Position numbers and translations under genes: made by a program | Source: Pelomyxa schiedti | Lineage: Eukaryota > Evosea > Pelobiontida > Pelomyxidae | Direction: 5' to 3' | NCBI GenBank assembly: GCA_020536535.1 | Contig: JAHLWZ010000643.1 | Coordinates: forward strand, 996-24,227 | Length of the DNA stretch: 23,232 nt | The notes under the pieces: model-generated | What the model was told of the DNA's origin: nothing | The model's database searches: none | The model's input: the letters and a program-made list of their open reading frames with translations, nothing else | Shown here: piece by piece, positions 1 to 9,394 of the stretch | How positions within the stretch are numbered: position 1 is the first letter of the stretch | Layout of the letters: every line of letters begins with the position of its first letter

Positions 1-2735
1 TGTCCTACTGGCGTACATTGAAGAGAACACCGATCCCGAGGGAAGACCTGTTGTGGTGCCAGAAAGGTTGACAGGCACACAATAAAGTTCGAATTTACAT
101 GCCTACAGGTACCACCCAGAATTCAGACTTATGTCAAGAGGTGGTAGGGAATTTGTATCTGATGCAATAGATGTTGAAGGATATAAGGACTATCACGTTT
201 GTGACAAAATCGATGGTTTTTCTATTTTAAAGCAAAAAGTAGGCAACAGCATACAGACTCGAGTATTCACTAGAGGAGGCCATGTTCTTTTTGGTGGCAC
301 CAAAGGATATCGTTGTTGCCAGACCCCGAGACATGGATGACCACATTGACTGGCTACTTGAAAAGCACAAGTATCATCCTCCGGGTTGCCCAATTTTCTA
401 TCCTTTCTAGATTTGCTGAAGCACTCATGGAGTGTGAACATGAAACTCCAGAAGGCGCCAAGAAATATGCCCGAATTGCGGAGAGCTATCTGAATGACTT
501 GATTTGTAGGTTACATTCACCCAAATGCTACTCGGTCTAACACTTAACAGCAAAACAAGAGTACACCAAGGCTGTAAGAGTTTGTGTTGAAACTTTTGGC
601 TCTGATCCAGAACTGTGGGAAAAATGGATCATAACATTTACAGAGCTTGGACAGTTGGCGGTAAATTCCACCACCAATTAATAGTGTACCAATGTCTATA
701 TAGAGATTAGTTGATTATATTCCAACCAGAAATCCCACACTCAAAACTGTCACCTACACCAATGTAATTCTTTACTTCCTTCGATGTGAGCAACTTCTCT
801 TCACTTTATTGACCCTCATAATATGAACAGGTGATCCAGATAGGTGTCTGCAGTTAATTTCAGCCTGGGAATCCCTGTTTGACGTTAAAGAAATTTTCAT
901 TGCTATGAAAACTATCACTCCAACTGAAAAACGTAAATTGGGTGTCGCTCAATTGTAAGTGTTAGGGTTTTTTTTCCCACCTCTAACTTCCTTGAGGTAC
1001 ACCAACAACAACGCCTACAAAATCGCAGTATGTAATTACCGCACCAAGTTCCTAAAACCTCACAATAGAAAGGATCCAGAAAAACAACACCAAAATATCA
1101 TTGAGGCACAAGTTGAACATTTGAACGCCACTGTGTCAGAGTTGAAAACGCAGAAGGAGCTTGTTGCCAATCTGCAACAAGCTCTCAAGGAAGAAGCTGC
1201 CAAGTCCAAATCATACCAGGTTTCCTCCTCAAACCAGTAAAAACACTCACTCTATTCTGCACCCTCCTCCAGGCAGACGTGGCAGAGTTGCAGCAGCGTA
1301 ACGAACGGGTTCCAAATCTTCATTCTAACATAAACGAACTAATTCCTTTTAAACACAGCTCCAACGTGAAAAGAGAGAAACAGAGGCAGCACTCTGTGAA
1401 GAACGAATTTGTGTAGCCTCTCTGAAGAAAAGTCTCAAGGAAGAAGCTGAGAAGTCCACAAGATACAAGGTTTCATCCTCTCAAGTGCCACCACCCATTC
1501 AACAACAACACACAGGATGTTGTCGACACCATGATATCACTCATTTCAGCAACTGCTGATGATTTCAGGGTTGACAAGCTCCTTGGGACAGGCTCAAATG
1601 CAGCTGCGTTCAAGGTGCAACATCTCACAACAATCAACATGGCAGAACCACCAAATTTGTCGGCTTCGTTGAGTGGTGTCGCAGCAACAACAGCAGCAAT
1701 TACAAACAGGAGGGGAGACATGGTGATGAAGGTTCTGTTCAACTGGGAGAACACACCACGGCAGACAATGCTGAGGCAGAAATACATGGCTGAGTGTGTG
1801 ATCCTCTCGTTGCTTCCGAATCACCCAAACGTGATCCACCCTCTTGGTGCCTTGGTTCTCCCTTGGTAAGTTTTTCCACAGTCTAATCATTTGATATTGC
1901 TATTGACCATGGCACGCCACACAGCCTTCCAGCAGAGTTTGTGGAGAAAATTCCAAGTGACAAAAAGTATTTCAGAGAAGAACTGTGCAACAACAAGTCA
2001 CTTGCAATCCTCATGCCCCATTGTGGAATCACACTGTCATCGTTCTTCTCTTCATCATCCTCCACAAACAAGAGTACGGCTGAGGACGCTTTGAATCTCT
2101 TTGTTCAGGGACTAGAAGCAGTCCACCACATTGAGTCACATTCCATTGTTCACAGGTATGTGCCTCCTTGAAGTCGAACTGTTTACTGAAGGCCCTCAAT
2201 CAGAGACATCAAGGAAGACAACATTCTCGTCGACCCCACAACTGGAAAACTCACCCTGATTGACTTTGGCGAGGCTCAGCACTGCCCCGCGACCAACACC
2301 AACATGGAACTCTCAGTGTCGGCCACGACACAACCATGGGGCAACGCAGGCACGATGCCACCTGAGCTCAGCACATTCCTGAGGGCGCTCCCGAGGGGCA
2401 CAAGCGGTGTGTTCTCCTTCTCGAAGTGTGACTCTTTCGCGCTTGCCCTCACGTTCTGGGATGCTCTCCTGCCACCATCCCACAAGTTCATTGGGAGCAC
2501 AATGAACCACAACATGGGCGCGTTCAACACTCGGTCACTCCTCACCGAGTTCCCTCTCCCCTCGTTGTTTCCTTCGACCTCAACACCACCATCACCCACA
2601 ATTGGCAGCAACGGGACACCTGAGATCACCTTGCTTGCACAAGTTATGATTGGGATGATGAACCCTGACAAGGCTGCCAGGGTCTCTGCTGCCGATGCCA
2701 TCTCATCACTCAGGAAACGAGACAATGGGTGCTAA
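1..2735 (+). CDS. Vps41-like segment fused in frame to coiled coil and protein kinase (5' partial)
   Basis: Exons 2-66, 109-200, 250-370, 411-505, 551-660, 704-785, 831-954, 997-1219, 1273-1308, 1359-1469, 1516-1865, 1925-2155 and 2204-2735 total 2172 nt. They give 723 codons plus TAA with every junction in frame. The first ~235 residues match Vps41, the HOPS subunit for late-endosome/lysosome tethering, from the linker after the beta-propeller into the first alpha-solenoid: VVARPRDMDDHIDWLLEK, then ARIAESYLNDLI, then ELWEKW...ELGQL. The rest of the solenoid and the C-terminal RING expected in Vps41 are absent. A charged coiled coil follows (about 245-355), then a kinase domain: LGTGSNAAAF loop, VMKVLF lysine, HRDIKEDN catalytic loop, DFG and MPPE in place of APE. 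All key catalytic residues are present, so an active Ser/Thr-type kinase is expected. The intron at 955-996 ends in GAG. The alternative is a truncated Vps41 gene followed by a separate kinase gene, but no stop or promoter separates them. Confidence 0.72.
1183..1485 (+). repeat. Two copies of a ~50-nt exon-end/intron-start unit
   Basis: The segments starting at 1183 and 1433 are near-identical for about 50 bases. Both begin ctcaaggaagaagctg, encode LKEEA-KS, and run across the exon end into the intron (gtttcctcctc versus gtttcatcctc). Similarity that crosses a splice donor indicates a DNA-level duplication inside the coiled-coil region, not convergence of heptad repeats. Confidence 0.7.
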
Positions 2736-2837
2736 GGAAAGGATCAGAAATACAACAGGCTGGAGGACGCAGCCCAGCGCGACAGCTATAATGCTAGTAA
2801 AAGCGTTGTGTTGTGTTGATTGATTCTTTTTTTAATC

Positions 2838-3649
2838 TTAGACCATCTTGACGAACTTTGTGCTTGGAGCACCGCAAATCGGGCACTTGGCTGGAGCCTC
2901 CCTGGCGTACTCGATGTGGCCGCACACGGGGCAGTACCAGATTTCTGTGTAGTATGGTGTTGTTAGTGAATTGTGGGTTGTTGGTGAAGTGAATTTTAAA
3001 TTATTAACATTCGAAGGGAAGGAAGTTATGGGTGGGTACGAACCCATGGTCTCCAAGTCGGAACCAGAGGCTAGCCTGTCGAGGGCGGTTTGGAACAGAT
3101 TGGCATGCACGCGCTCTGCCTTGGTTGCAAATCCGATCATGACTTTGCCGGGGTGATTTTCGCGTTGTGCCTGCTCGAGCATGGGTGGGTACATTTCGGT
3201 GAACTCGTAGGTCTCGCCGGCTACTGCGGTCTGGTGTTTTGGGGTTATGGGATGTGCCGGTTTGTTTGTGTAGGTTCGTGTTTGGTTTTCAAATATTATA
3301 GTTTTTTTGTTGAATGTACCTTGAGGTTTTCAAGGGTGGATTGAACACCGCCCATGTTCTGGAAGTGCCCGAGGGCATGAACGGTCTCTGCCTCAGCGGC
3401 AGCACGGAAAAGCTTTGCTATCTATTGCTCGTTAACAGGTTATAAATGAAAAAGAAATTATGTTAGAAGTACCACAGGGAAACCCTCTTGCTCGGCCTTC
3501 CTTGCAAAAGCAAGGTACCTGAGCAAGAACAATTACTTTTAAAAAAAAAAGTAATAAAGAATTAAAAAAAATTACTTGCGATTTGCTTGACTTTCACCAG
3601 CAAACGCAATTTTTAGGTTCTCAACGGTTGGTGATGGTGTTGACGACAT
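2838..3649 (-). CDS. Rubrerythrin
   Basis: Exons (minus strand) 3649-3576, 3518-3473, 3421-3320, 3230-3044 and 2944-2838 give 171 residues plus stop, in frame at every junction. Rubrerythrin is a non-haem di-iron peroxidase that reduces hydrogen peroxide in anaerobes. The N-terminal ferritin-like four-helix domain shows the iron-ligand stretches AEAETVHALGHF and AVAGETYEFTEMYP. The C-terminal rubredoxin-like domain carries CPVCGH and CPICGAP, which bind the second iron site. Length is close to that of short bacterial rubrerythrins. No signal or transit peptide is visible (start MSSTPSPTVENLK), so a cytosolic enzyme is likely. Four introns show it is a settled eukaryotic gene and not bacterial contamination, although the family in protists is generally thought to derive from prokaryotic transfer. 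It is convergent with the kinase gene, about 100 bases from its stop. Confidence 0.93.
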
Positions 3650-3692
3650 TCCCCCGGGTCCTTGCACTTGGTTCCTTGTGTTTTTTTTTTTA

Positions 3693-3698
3693 TTTATT
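3693..3698 (-). terminator. Probable AATAAA poly(A) signal
   Basis: Minus-strand AATAAA (plus tttatt) lies 12 bases past the predicted TAA at 3713-3711 of the upstream minus-strand gene. It falls inside the 61-base gap before the rubrerythrin start, which supports a very short 3' UTR. Confidence 0.45.
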
Positions 3699-3710
3699 AT
3701 TATGTACTTA

Positions 3711-4530
3711 TTAGAGGAAAGTCCCCTTTGATGAAGACCAAACGAAACGTCGTTCGCGACAAATAAACGAAATGGGCACGAAAACTCGCAAAAAAGTGGT
3801 CTTTTGGTTTTTCGACTTTGTTCTAGTGATACAGCAGCTCGTGAGCAATTTTGGATGTCTGGTCAATGACTGGATGACTGGGCATCTATGATGAGGAAAT
3901 GGTAGGGTGGCATTTGTTTCGGGCACCCAGGTGGAACTGATACGCTGGAATAGAAGAGGGGAAATGGTGGCTGGGGTGCAATGGCATGAGAATGAGGGTG
4001 CAGAGTAGTAGAATGCCGATGAATGACTGGTAATTGGCTGAGATTGAGATTTGGCTGAACTAATTTGTTGGGCTCTCTGAGCTGCATAGTTGTTACTGCG
4101 CGAGTTTGATTAGAAAGTGCAAGCCGACGGCTCTCTGGCGATCTCATAGACATCGTCATAGCTGAGCCTTCCAGCTCGTACCCAAGATGAAACCGACGTG
4201 CCAAGAACTTGCTGTATGTTTGTGAGCATCATAAAAGAAAAACAAAAAAGCCTATTATTTAAATATGGTACTATTGTATACATATTGCATTATGTGCTTA
4301 GGAACACACCGACGCAGGGCAAGCTATTTTGGAAGCAGCCATGGCATTAAACGTGGTTATTTTCCCGTCATGTGCAACAACAACAACAGGTTTGTCCATC
4401 CTCTATTAAAATGTAAACCGTCGTTGTAAAAAAAAAAAAGGCGCACCATAATTTGTGCCTTTATCCTCCTTGGTTGCTCCATTTCAAAGTGCTCCACCAT
4501 TGTCTCACTGTAAAAATCCTGAGGGTTCAT
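3711..4530 (-). CDS. Unknown protein with HTH-like segment
   Basis: Proposed exons (minus) are 4530-4447, 4402-4310, 4211-4129 and 4095-3711, giving 214 residues. The start MNPQDFYSETMVEHFEMEQP is the only ATG before the first clear exon. The middle reads AASKIACPASQVLGTSVSSW followed by VRAGRLSYDDVYEIARE. This resembles a helix-turn-helix DNA-binding unit followed by another helix, but I do not recognise a family. The C-terminal ~125 residues are Ser/Gln/Pro-rich and low in complexity. The last intron (4096-4128, 33 nt) is shorter than usual. Skipping or shifting the 4212-4309 splice opens a different frame of similar length, so the C-terminal half is uncertain. The last exon's frame runs to a stop 12 bases before an AATAAA, which supports it. 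Confidence 0.4.
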
Positions 4531-4926
4531 TTTGCTCTCCAACAGCCAACCGGTGTTGTTTTGCTTGTTAATTAATTGGTTTTGTTTATTTTCTATTTTT
4601 CGTTGGGGTTTATAAGTTGGTAATTTTTGGGCTGGCGAAAGGACGTTTGTTTCATCTAACGTAATTAACGTGATCAGTCGATAATAGTTCACGCGAAAAA
4701 GTTGGTTACAGCTTTTAACAACAAGTATCATTCTTGCGGAAATTCCAACATCCATTTTTATACCGTTTTAGGGCTTGCTTATTATGAACGCGTGATGATT
4801 GGAAGGAACCTCCGTTTTCGTAACCACGTTAGCGAACCTTCCTCTTCCAACAAGGCTCGGTAACGTGGTTACTTGGTATTGATTGTTGGGGTGGTTGTTT
4901 GGTTGATTGATGCCCTGTTGCCGAGT
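4531..4926. other. Intergenic region upstream of the 3711-4530 gene
   Basis: No coding exon could be supported. The region should hold the promoter of the minus-strand gene starting at 4530 and the 3' flank of RPC8. It contains four TAACGT/ACGTTA hexamers (4657-4662, 4666-4671, 4826-4831, 4861-4866) and the hairpin at 4820-4872. The stretch just past the RPC8 stop is strongly T/G-rich on the plus strand. Confidence 0.5.
4820..4872. repeat. Imperfect inverted repeat / hairpin
   Basis: gtaaccacgtta (4820-4831) and taacgtggttac (4861-4872) are perfect 12-base inverted repeats. The intervening arms pair further (4833-4835 with 4857-4859, 4837-4840 with 4852-4855). This leaves a 19-bp stem with two mismatches and an 11-base pyrimidine-rich loop. 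Pairing does not extend outward. Confidence 0.7.
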
Positions 4927-6129
4927 TCATGAAGTTAGTGCAGTAGGTGGGTGTTGTGTTGTTGTGGATTCTGCTGGCTGAGGTTCTGGTATTGCTGTGA
5001 GGGTTGCTGCGGGTTCACTTTCAATGGGTTCTTCTTGTGGTGCGGACAGTATGCTGGTGTCCGGGAAGGCACTTTCTTCTGCTAGGAGGTCTTCGGCTGT
5101 GTACTGGTCTTCTCGTTCTTCTCCGCATTCTTCCACGGTTGGAGTGGTGCACGTTGGAAGAGAACAGGCCCACCACTCAAGGTGGCCCAGAGCTTTTTCA
5201 CCATGCTGATCGTCAAGGCTACCCTTTTCATTTTCTGTTAGACGGGTTCGTACCTGAGACTGAGATACATACAATAACAAGTAAAGGGAGCACAATCGGT
5301 TCGGTGTCTTCAGCACCCGGAGTTTTGGGGGTTTCCTTTGGTGCATCATACTGTGGCTTCCCGTAGAATACAGAGTCAACCTGAACGAGATCAGTTGCGT
5401 AGTATTCTGTACTAATTGTTACCTTGAATCTGAGTGTTATTCCTCGCTCATAGAAAAGCTCTCCTTGCTGTGACGGCCACACCCACAATTGCTCCTTGTC
5501 CGCGCTGTGAGTGTTAAACAGCAATAATACAAGATATCTAAACATACAAATAAGAGTGGGGAGGCAAATTCGATGGTGGAATGAACACATCTTCAAATAG
5601 CTGGTCCAGCACCCTCACTACAGGATTATTTACAGGCATAAAGCGTGCATAAAGAAGAACGCAACCTCGGATCCCAGCTCCAGTGCTGTGTATTATAACC
5701 CCATTCAAAATTTCTCCCACAAAAGGCTGGAACACAGCCAATCTAAGTTGGGATAAACTGTAGTTCTAAACGGAATGCAAAGAAACCTGAATTCCACAGA
5801 CACACGCGCGTCGGTTTGATTTTGAAGCAATCTCGCCTCTCCCATTGAAATTATGTCAAACAGTGTCATTACAACGCCCACATTGGGAATAACCTAGAAT
5901 CTCATTCAATAACTCCCCTACTATCAGCGAAGAATCACTACAGTGAAAAGAAGGGGCAGAAAAAAAAGGGGCAAAACCAGTCGGGGGAAAAAAAAAGAAA
6001 GTAAGAAATAGGCAGGCGTACCCTGCCTTGGAACTTGTCCAATAGCAGTTGCTTCACAGCCGTAGTGACGTCACCAAGCCGCGACGGCGCAACACACACC
6101 GTGTCCCGAACCACCGCCAGCACAAACAT
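4927..6129 (-). CDS. RNA polymerase III subunit RPC8 (Rpb7-like) with C-terminal extension
   Basis: Exons (minus) 6129-6022, 5893-5787, 5742-5666, 5617-5548, 5504-5423, 5380-5294 and 5253-4927 give 285 residues. RPC8 (yeast Rpc25) pairs with RPC9 to form the Pol III stalk used in initiation on tRNA and 5S genes. Diagnostic stretches are the start MFVLAVVRDTVCVAPSRLG, FQPFVGEILNGVI, LFEDVFIPP, EQLWVW, GITLRFKV and the terminal GHLEWW near residues 199-205. That is where the ~204-residue human protein ends. Here about 80 further residues follow, rich in Glu, Pro and Thr. The first domain is the Rpb7 N-terminal fold and the second the OB-fold/S1-like RPC8 domain. It is divergent from the amidase gene, with 242 bases between starts. 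Confidence 0.88.
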
Positions 6130-6371
6130 TCCTGATGATTAGATTTCTGCTGGGCTATCCCCCTCAGGCGGGTTCTTTGCTCCATCCCGTATAACAACAG
6201 CCAGGAACGGATACAGAGTACCATCTGAGTTGCGAGGGCGCACTGTACCAGTCAAGCGTTCCGAGAACAAACCTCAAGCGTAGCTAAACCCCTAAACCGA
6301 AAAACAAACCACAACCCTTTAGCCAACGCAACAAACACCAAAACAACAACACAACAAAGTAGTCACACATA
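6130..6371. promoter_or_regulatory. Divergent promoter region between RPC8 and amidase
   Basis: A 242-base gap separates two divergently oriented ATGs, so both promoters must lie here. No TATA-like box is obvious. The ~90 bases before the amidase start are C/A-rich (caacaaacaccaaaac), typical of an unstructured 5' leader. Confidence 0.4.
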
Positions 6372-9207
6372 ATGGGGTGCGCACAAAGCAAGGCCACCAC
6401 GTCGCCCTCGTCGGCCACGGCCCCGCAGGCCGCGGCGTGCCAGCAGTGGCTGTCGTCGTGGGGTCGCTGGGGGTGGGCGGGGGCCGCGGCCGGCGTGGGC
6501 CTGGGCGCCTGCTGCGCCACCCGCTGCCTCTCCTACCTCCACCCCACCGCGCCCGCCGCCACCGCCACCACCACCACCACTACCACCCCAGCCGTCGCGC
6601 GCCCCACCACGACGACCACGACGCAGGAGGAGGGGGCAGGCGAGGGGGGCGGCGCGAGTGGCGGGTCTTCCTCCTTCTGCGCCACCACAACGACTACCAC
6701 GGCCACAACCAGCACTACCACGAGTAGCAGCAGCGGCGCGGCGGGGGCGGGGGCGCCGTCGGGCGAGGGGGTGGCTGCTGTGGCTCCGCGTATGAAGTAC
6801 GGGCTCAAGGCATTCTCGTCGCCTAGGATGACTGGTTGGACTCTCAGTACCTTCGCTTGTACGATTACTTCTTCTTTCTTTTTTTTTTTTTTTTTTCTTT
6901 CCCCTCCGTATTTTTTGACATAATGTTAGTTATCTTTGAGAAACTACGAATTCTGAGGAAAATATCTGTTTGGCTCAATGGTGGGGCCATGTTTAACCAC
7001 CCAGAGTCAATTGCCACTGCTTATACATGGTATCCTATGACATTGCACCCGGCTTTCGTCCCTTCTGAACCTATAGCTGTGGTATGCCTAATTTTTTCCC
7101 ATTCCGTGGTTTGGGTACCAACCTTTATCTCTAGGACGACGTTACTCGGATTCCTGACGTTACCCACCCTGGGTTCCAGTTCCCGAATATCATGTCATAC
7201 TATCACTGTTACGAGCGAGGTGGGTCTCCAGTTGTCATGGCAAGAAACCTGTTGATGGGAATAGCTCACTCAAATGAAATGCATAAGCTGAGAGCTGTTG
7301 TCGAGTACAATGCCGAGGTGTGTTTCTTGAACCCTTTACTTCCGCCTAAGTTAATCAGGCCATCATGTCTCAAGCACAAGAGAGCGAGGCTAGATGGAAA
7401 GCTGGACGGCCTCTCTCTGTTCTCGACGGTGTCCCTATTGCCATCAAGGTACTTACGGACAAAGAAAATTAATTACATACTTGCCGTCTTAGGACCAACT
7501 GCAAGTAATGGGACACAACTGCGGATGTGGTGGTCCTCTCTTGCGAGTTGCGGAAATGGATTGCACTGTTGCTGCACGTTTGAGAAGGCTAGGTGCCATT
7601 GTTTATGGAATGGTTTGTTCCCTTTCCCTCGTCTTTTTTTGGTTGGCTCAACTGTATACAACACAGACCAATATGAGCGAATTTGGGCTTCACACGACTG
7701 GACACAATGCGCATCCTAGATATGGGCACGCAAAGTATGTTCTCTTTATGGCACTATATTCTCTATTTCTAAGCCAAGATCAGGAACCCTTACTCTCCCA
7801 TTCACGACACTGGAGGGTCCTCCTCAGGAAGTGCTGCAGCAGTAGCTGCGGGGCTTGGGCCTGTAGCTATCGGCGTTGATGGTGGAGGTAGCATACGAGT
7901 TCCTAGTGCTTCCTGTGGTCTCTATGGACTGAAAACAACTACCGGCCGGGTCAGCTCCACAGGTGACATGCTGTGCTGGGGTGGGGGTACCGTCGACGTA
8001 ATCGGCCCCATTGCAGCCAATCCAAGGTATGGATTCTTCTTAATTTTCGACTGACGTACTCCAGAGACTGTGCCATCGTGCTAGCAGCTATTGCAGGTGA
8101 AGACTTACATGATCCAGCTACCTACCATTCTCCAGCCCTCAGCATGCTCCAACTCAATCGCACCGATCTGTCTGGGATTACAATTGTATTCCGTACTACA
8201 ATGAAGTTATCTCACATGAGAAAAGGGAATTTACCCAGAGTGGTTTAATGATTCATCCCCAAGAATCCTCTCTTCATGTCGCAAATTTTTATGTACACTA
8301 GAACGCCTTGGCGCCGAAATTAAGGTTATCAACTTCCCGAACAATATAGTTTCCTCATCAGGCAATAGGAAATACAAATCCCTTGGCTACAAGAAACAAG
8401 GTTGGCACACTCCCTTGTCATAAGCACTGAAATTGCAGCTTGTGGTCCACCACGTGGTTCTCCATTCTGGAAGCAGATGCACCCTTCCTCAAGAGTAATG
8501 TGCTCTGCGGCTGCTGACGTTACTGCCTACGAGCTTTTATGTGCTGCCAAATACCGCGCCGTGGCAATTCAAGCGTGGGACGCCATTCTGAGACAAGTCG
8601 ATGTAGTTGCCACACCGGCCTTGGGCGATTTCCCCCCAGAAGGTGTTCGCGACGGTGATGCTCTGGACCTCGCAAGATACTGCTCTACTGCCAAGGTATT
8701 CTCTTTCCAACTGTTATCACTTCTTCTTAACCGCTCTTTGCAGTACATGTTCCCCGCCAACTTCACCGGACTGCCGGCCATTGTTTTCCCCGTTGACTAC
8801 AGTGAAGAGAAGGGCACCCTACCGATCGGAATGCAGGTAACAACCAACACAGAACAAACAAATACCAAACAAATGCGAAACCCACAATCCACTCACATCA
8901 CACACACTAGATAATTGGCCGAGCATGGACTGAGGACCTCCTGATCCGCATAGCGGAGCTTGCATCAACTCATGTAACAATCCAACAGCCGGCCATATAC
9001 TACGACCTCCTAGGGGGTGTTGGCCCAGCTCCTGAATCCACTGTGGACCTGGACCAACAGCAACACTCTGAGGGTTCCATACTTACACCACCATCCCGTC
9101 CCTACTCCCTTGTGGAAGTTGATGTCACTGAAGATGTCAAGAAGGACCAGACCAACGCACCTGATGACACAACTACAACTACCACTGAAACAAAGAAGGA
9201 CCAGTAA
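6372..9207 (+). CDS. Amidase-signature hydrolase, FAAH-type
   Basis: Twelve exons (6372-6858, 6930-7081, 7135-7317, 7359-7448, 7493-7612, 7667-7734, 7784-8026, 8065-8185, 8226-8324, 8369-8695, 8744-8836, 8911-9207) give 759 residues. The closest pattern known to me is plant-type fatty acid amide hydrolase, which cleaves N-acylethanolamines and related amides. The Ser-cisSer-Lys triad is intact: Lys in GVPIAIK (about 304), Ser in [10 protein letters not shown] (about 380) and nucleophile Ser in [10 protein letters not shown] (about 403). Later landmarks are [18 protein letters not shown] and [12 protein letters not shown]. The N-terminus starts MGCAQSK, a good N-myristoylation plus Cys3 palmitoylation signal. 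It continues into a GC-rich, Thr/Ala/Gly-repeat region to about residue 140, so membrane attachment is likely. The C-terminal ~40 residues are Asp/Thr-rich. The exact substrate cannot be inferred. Confidence 0.9.
6869..6904 (+). repeat. Poly-T tract in amidase intron 1
   Basis: An 18-base-class T run within a T/C-rich stretch lies inside the intron 6859-6929. It acts as the polypyrimidine tract of that intron and may be length-unstable. Confidence 0.6.
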
Positions 9208-9394
9208 CTACCACAACAAAAAAAGAACAATGAAAGGCAGGATTGTATGTTAAGAAACCTAAAAAAACAAAAATTTGTTCTTAAAAAGAAACAAGGGAGA
9301 TGAATGCTGTAGGTTTTTTTTTCACAGTGTGAAAGTGTTTGATAGGGAATATGTTTGTTTGCTTAGGAGAGTTGTGCACGCCAGGCATGATCAA

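Noticed and set aside
1028-1068. Candidate 41-nt intron (gtatgt...caatag) in the Vps41-kinase gene
   Set aside because: Good-looking ends, but removal shifts the frame into early stops, while reading through keeps the coiled coil and kinase in frame.
2276-2725. 149-codon minus-strand open frame
   Set aside because: It lies fully antisense to the kinase C-lobe exon and has no recognisable domain; openness follows from codon bias of the sense gene.
6533-6808. Val-rich minus-strand frame opposite the amidase first exon
   Set aside because: Poly-Val is the antisense reading of the poly-Thr ACC/ACA repeats; no independent support.
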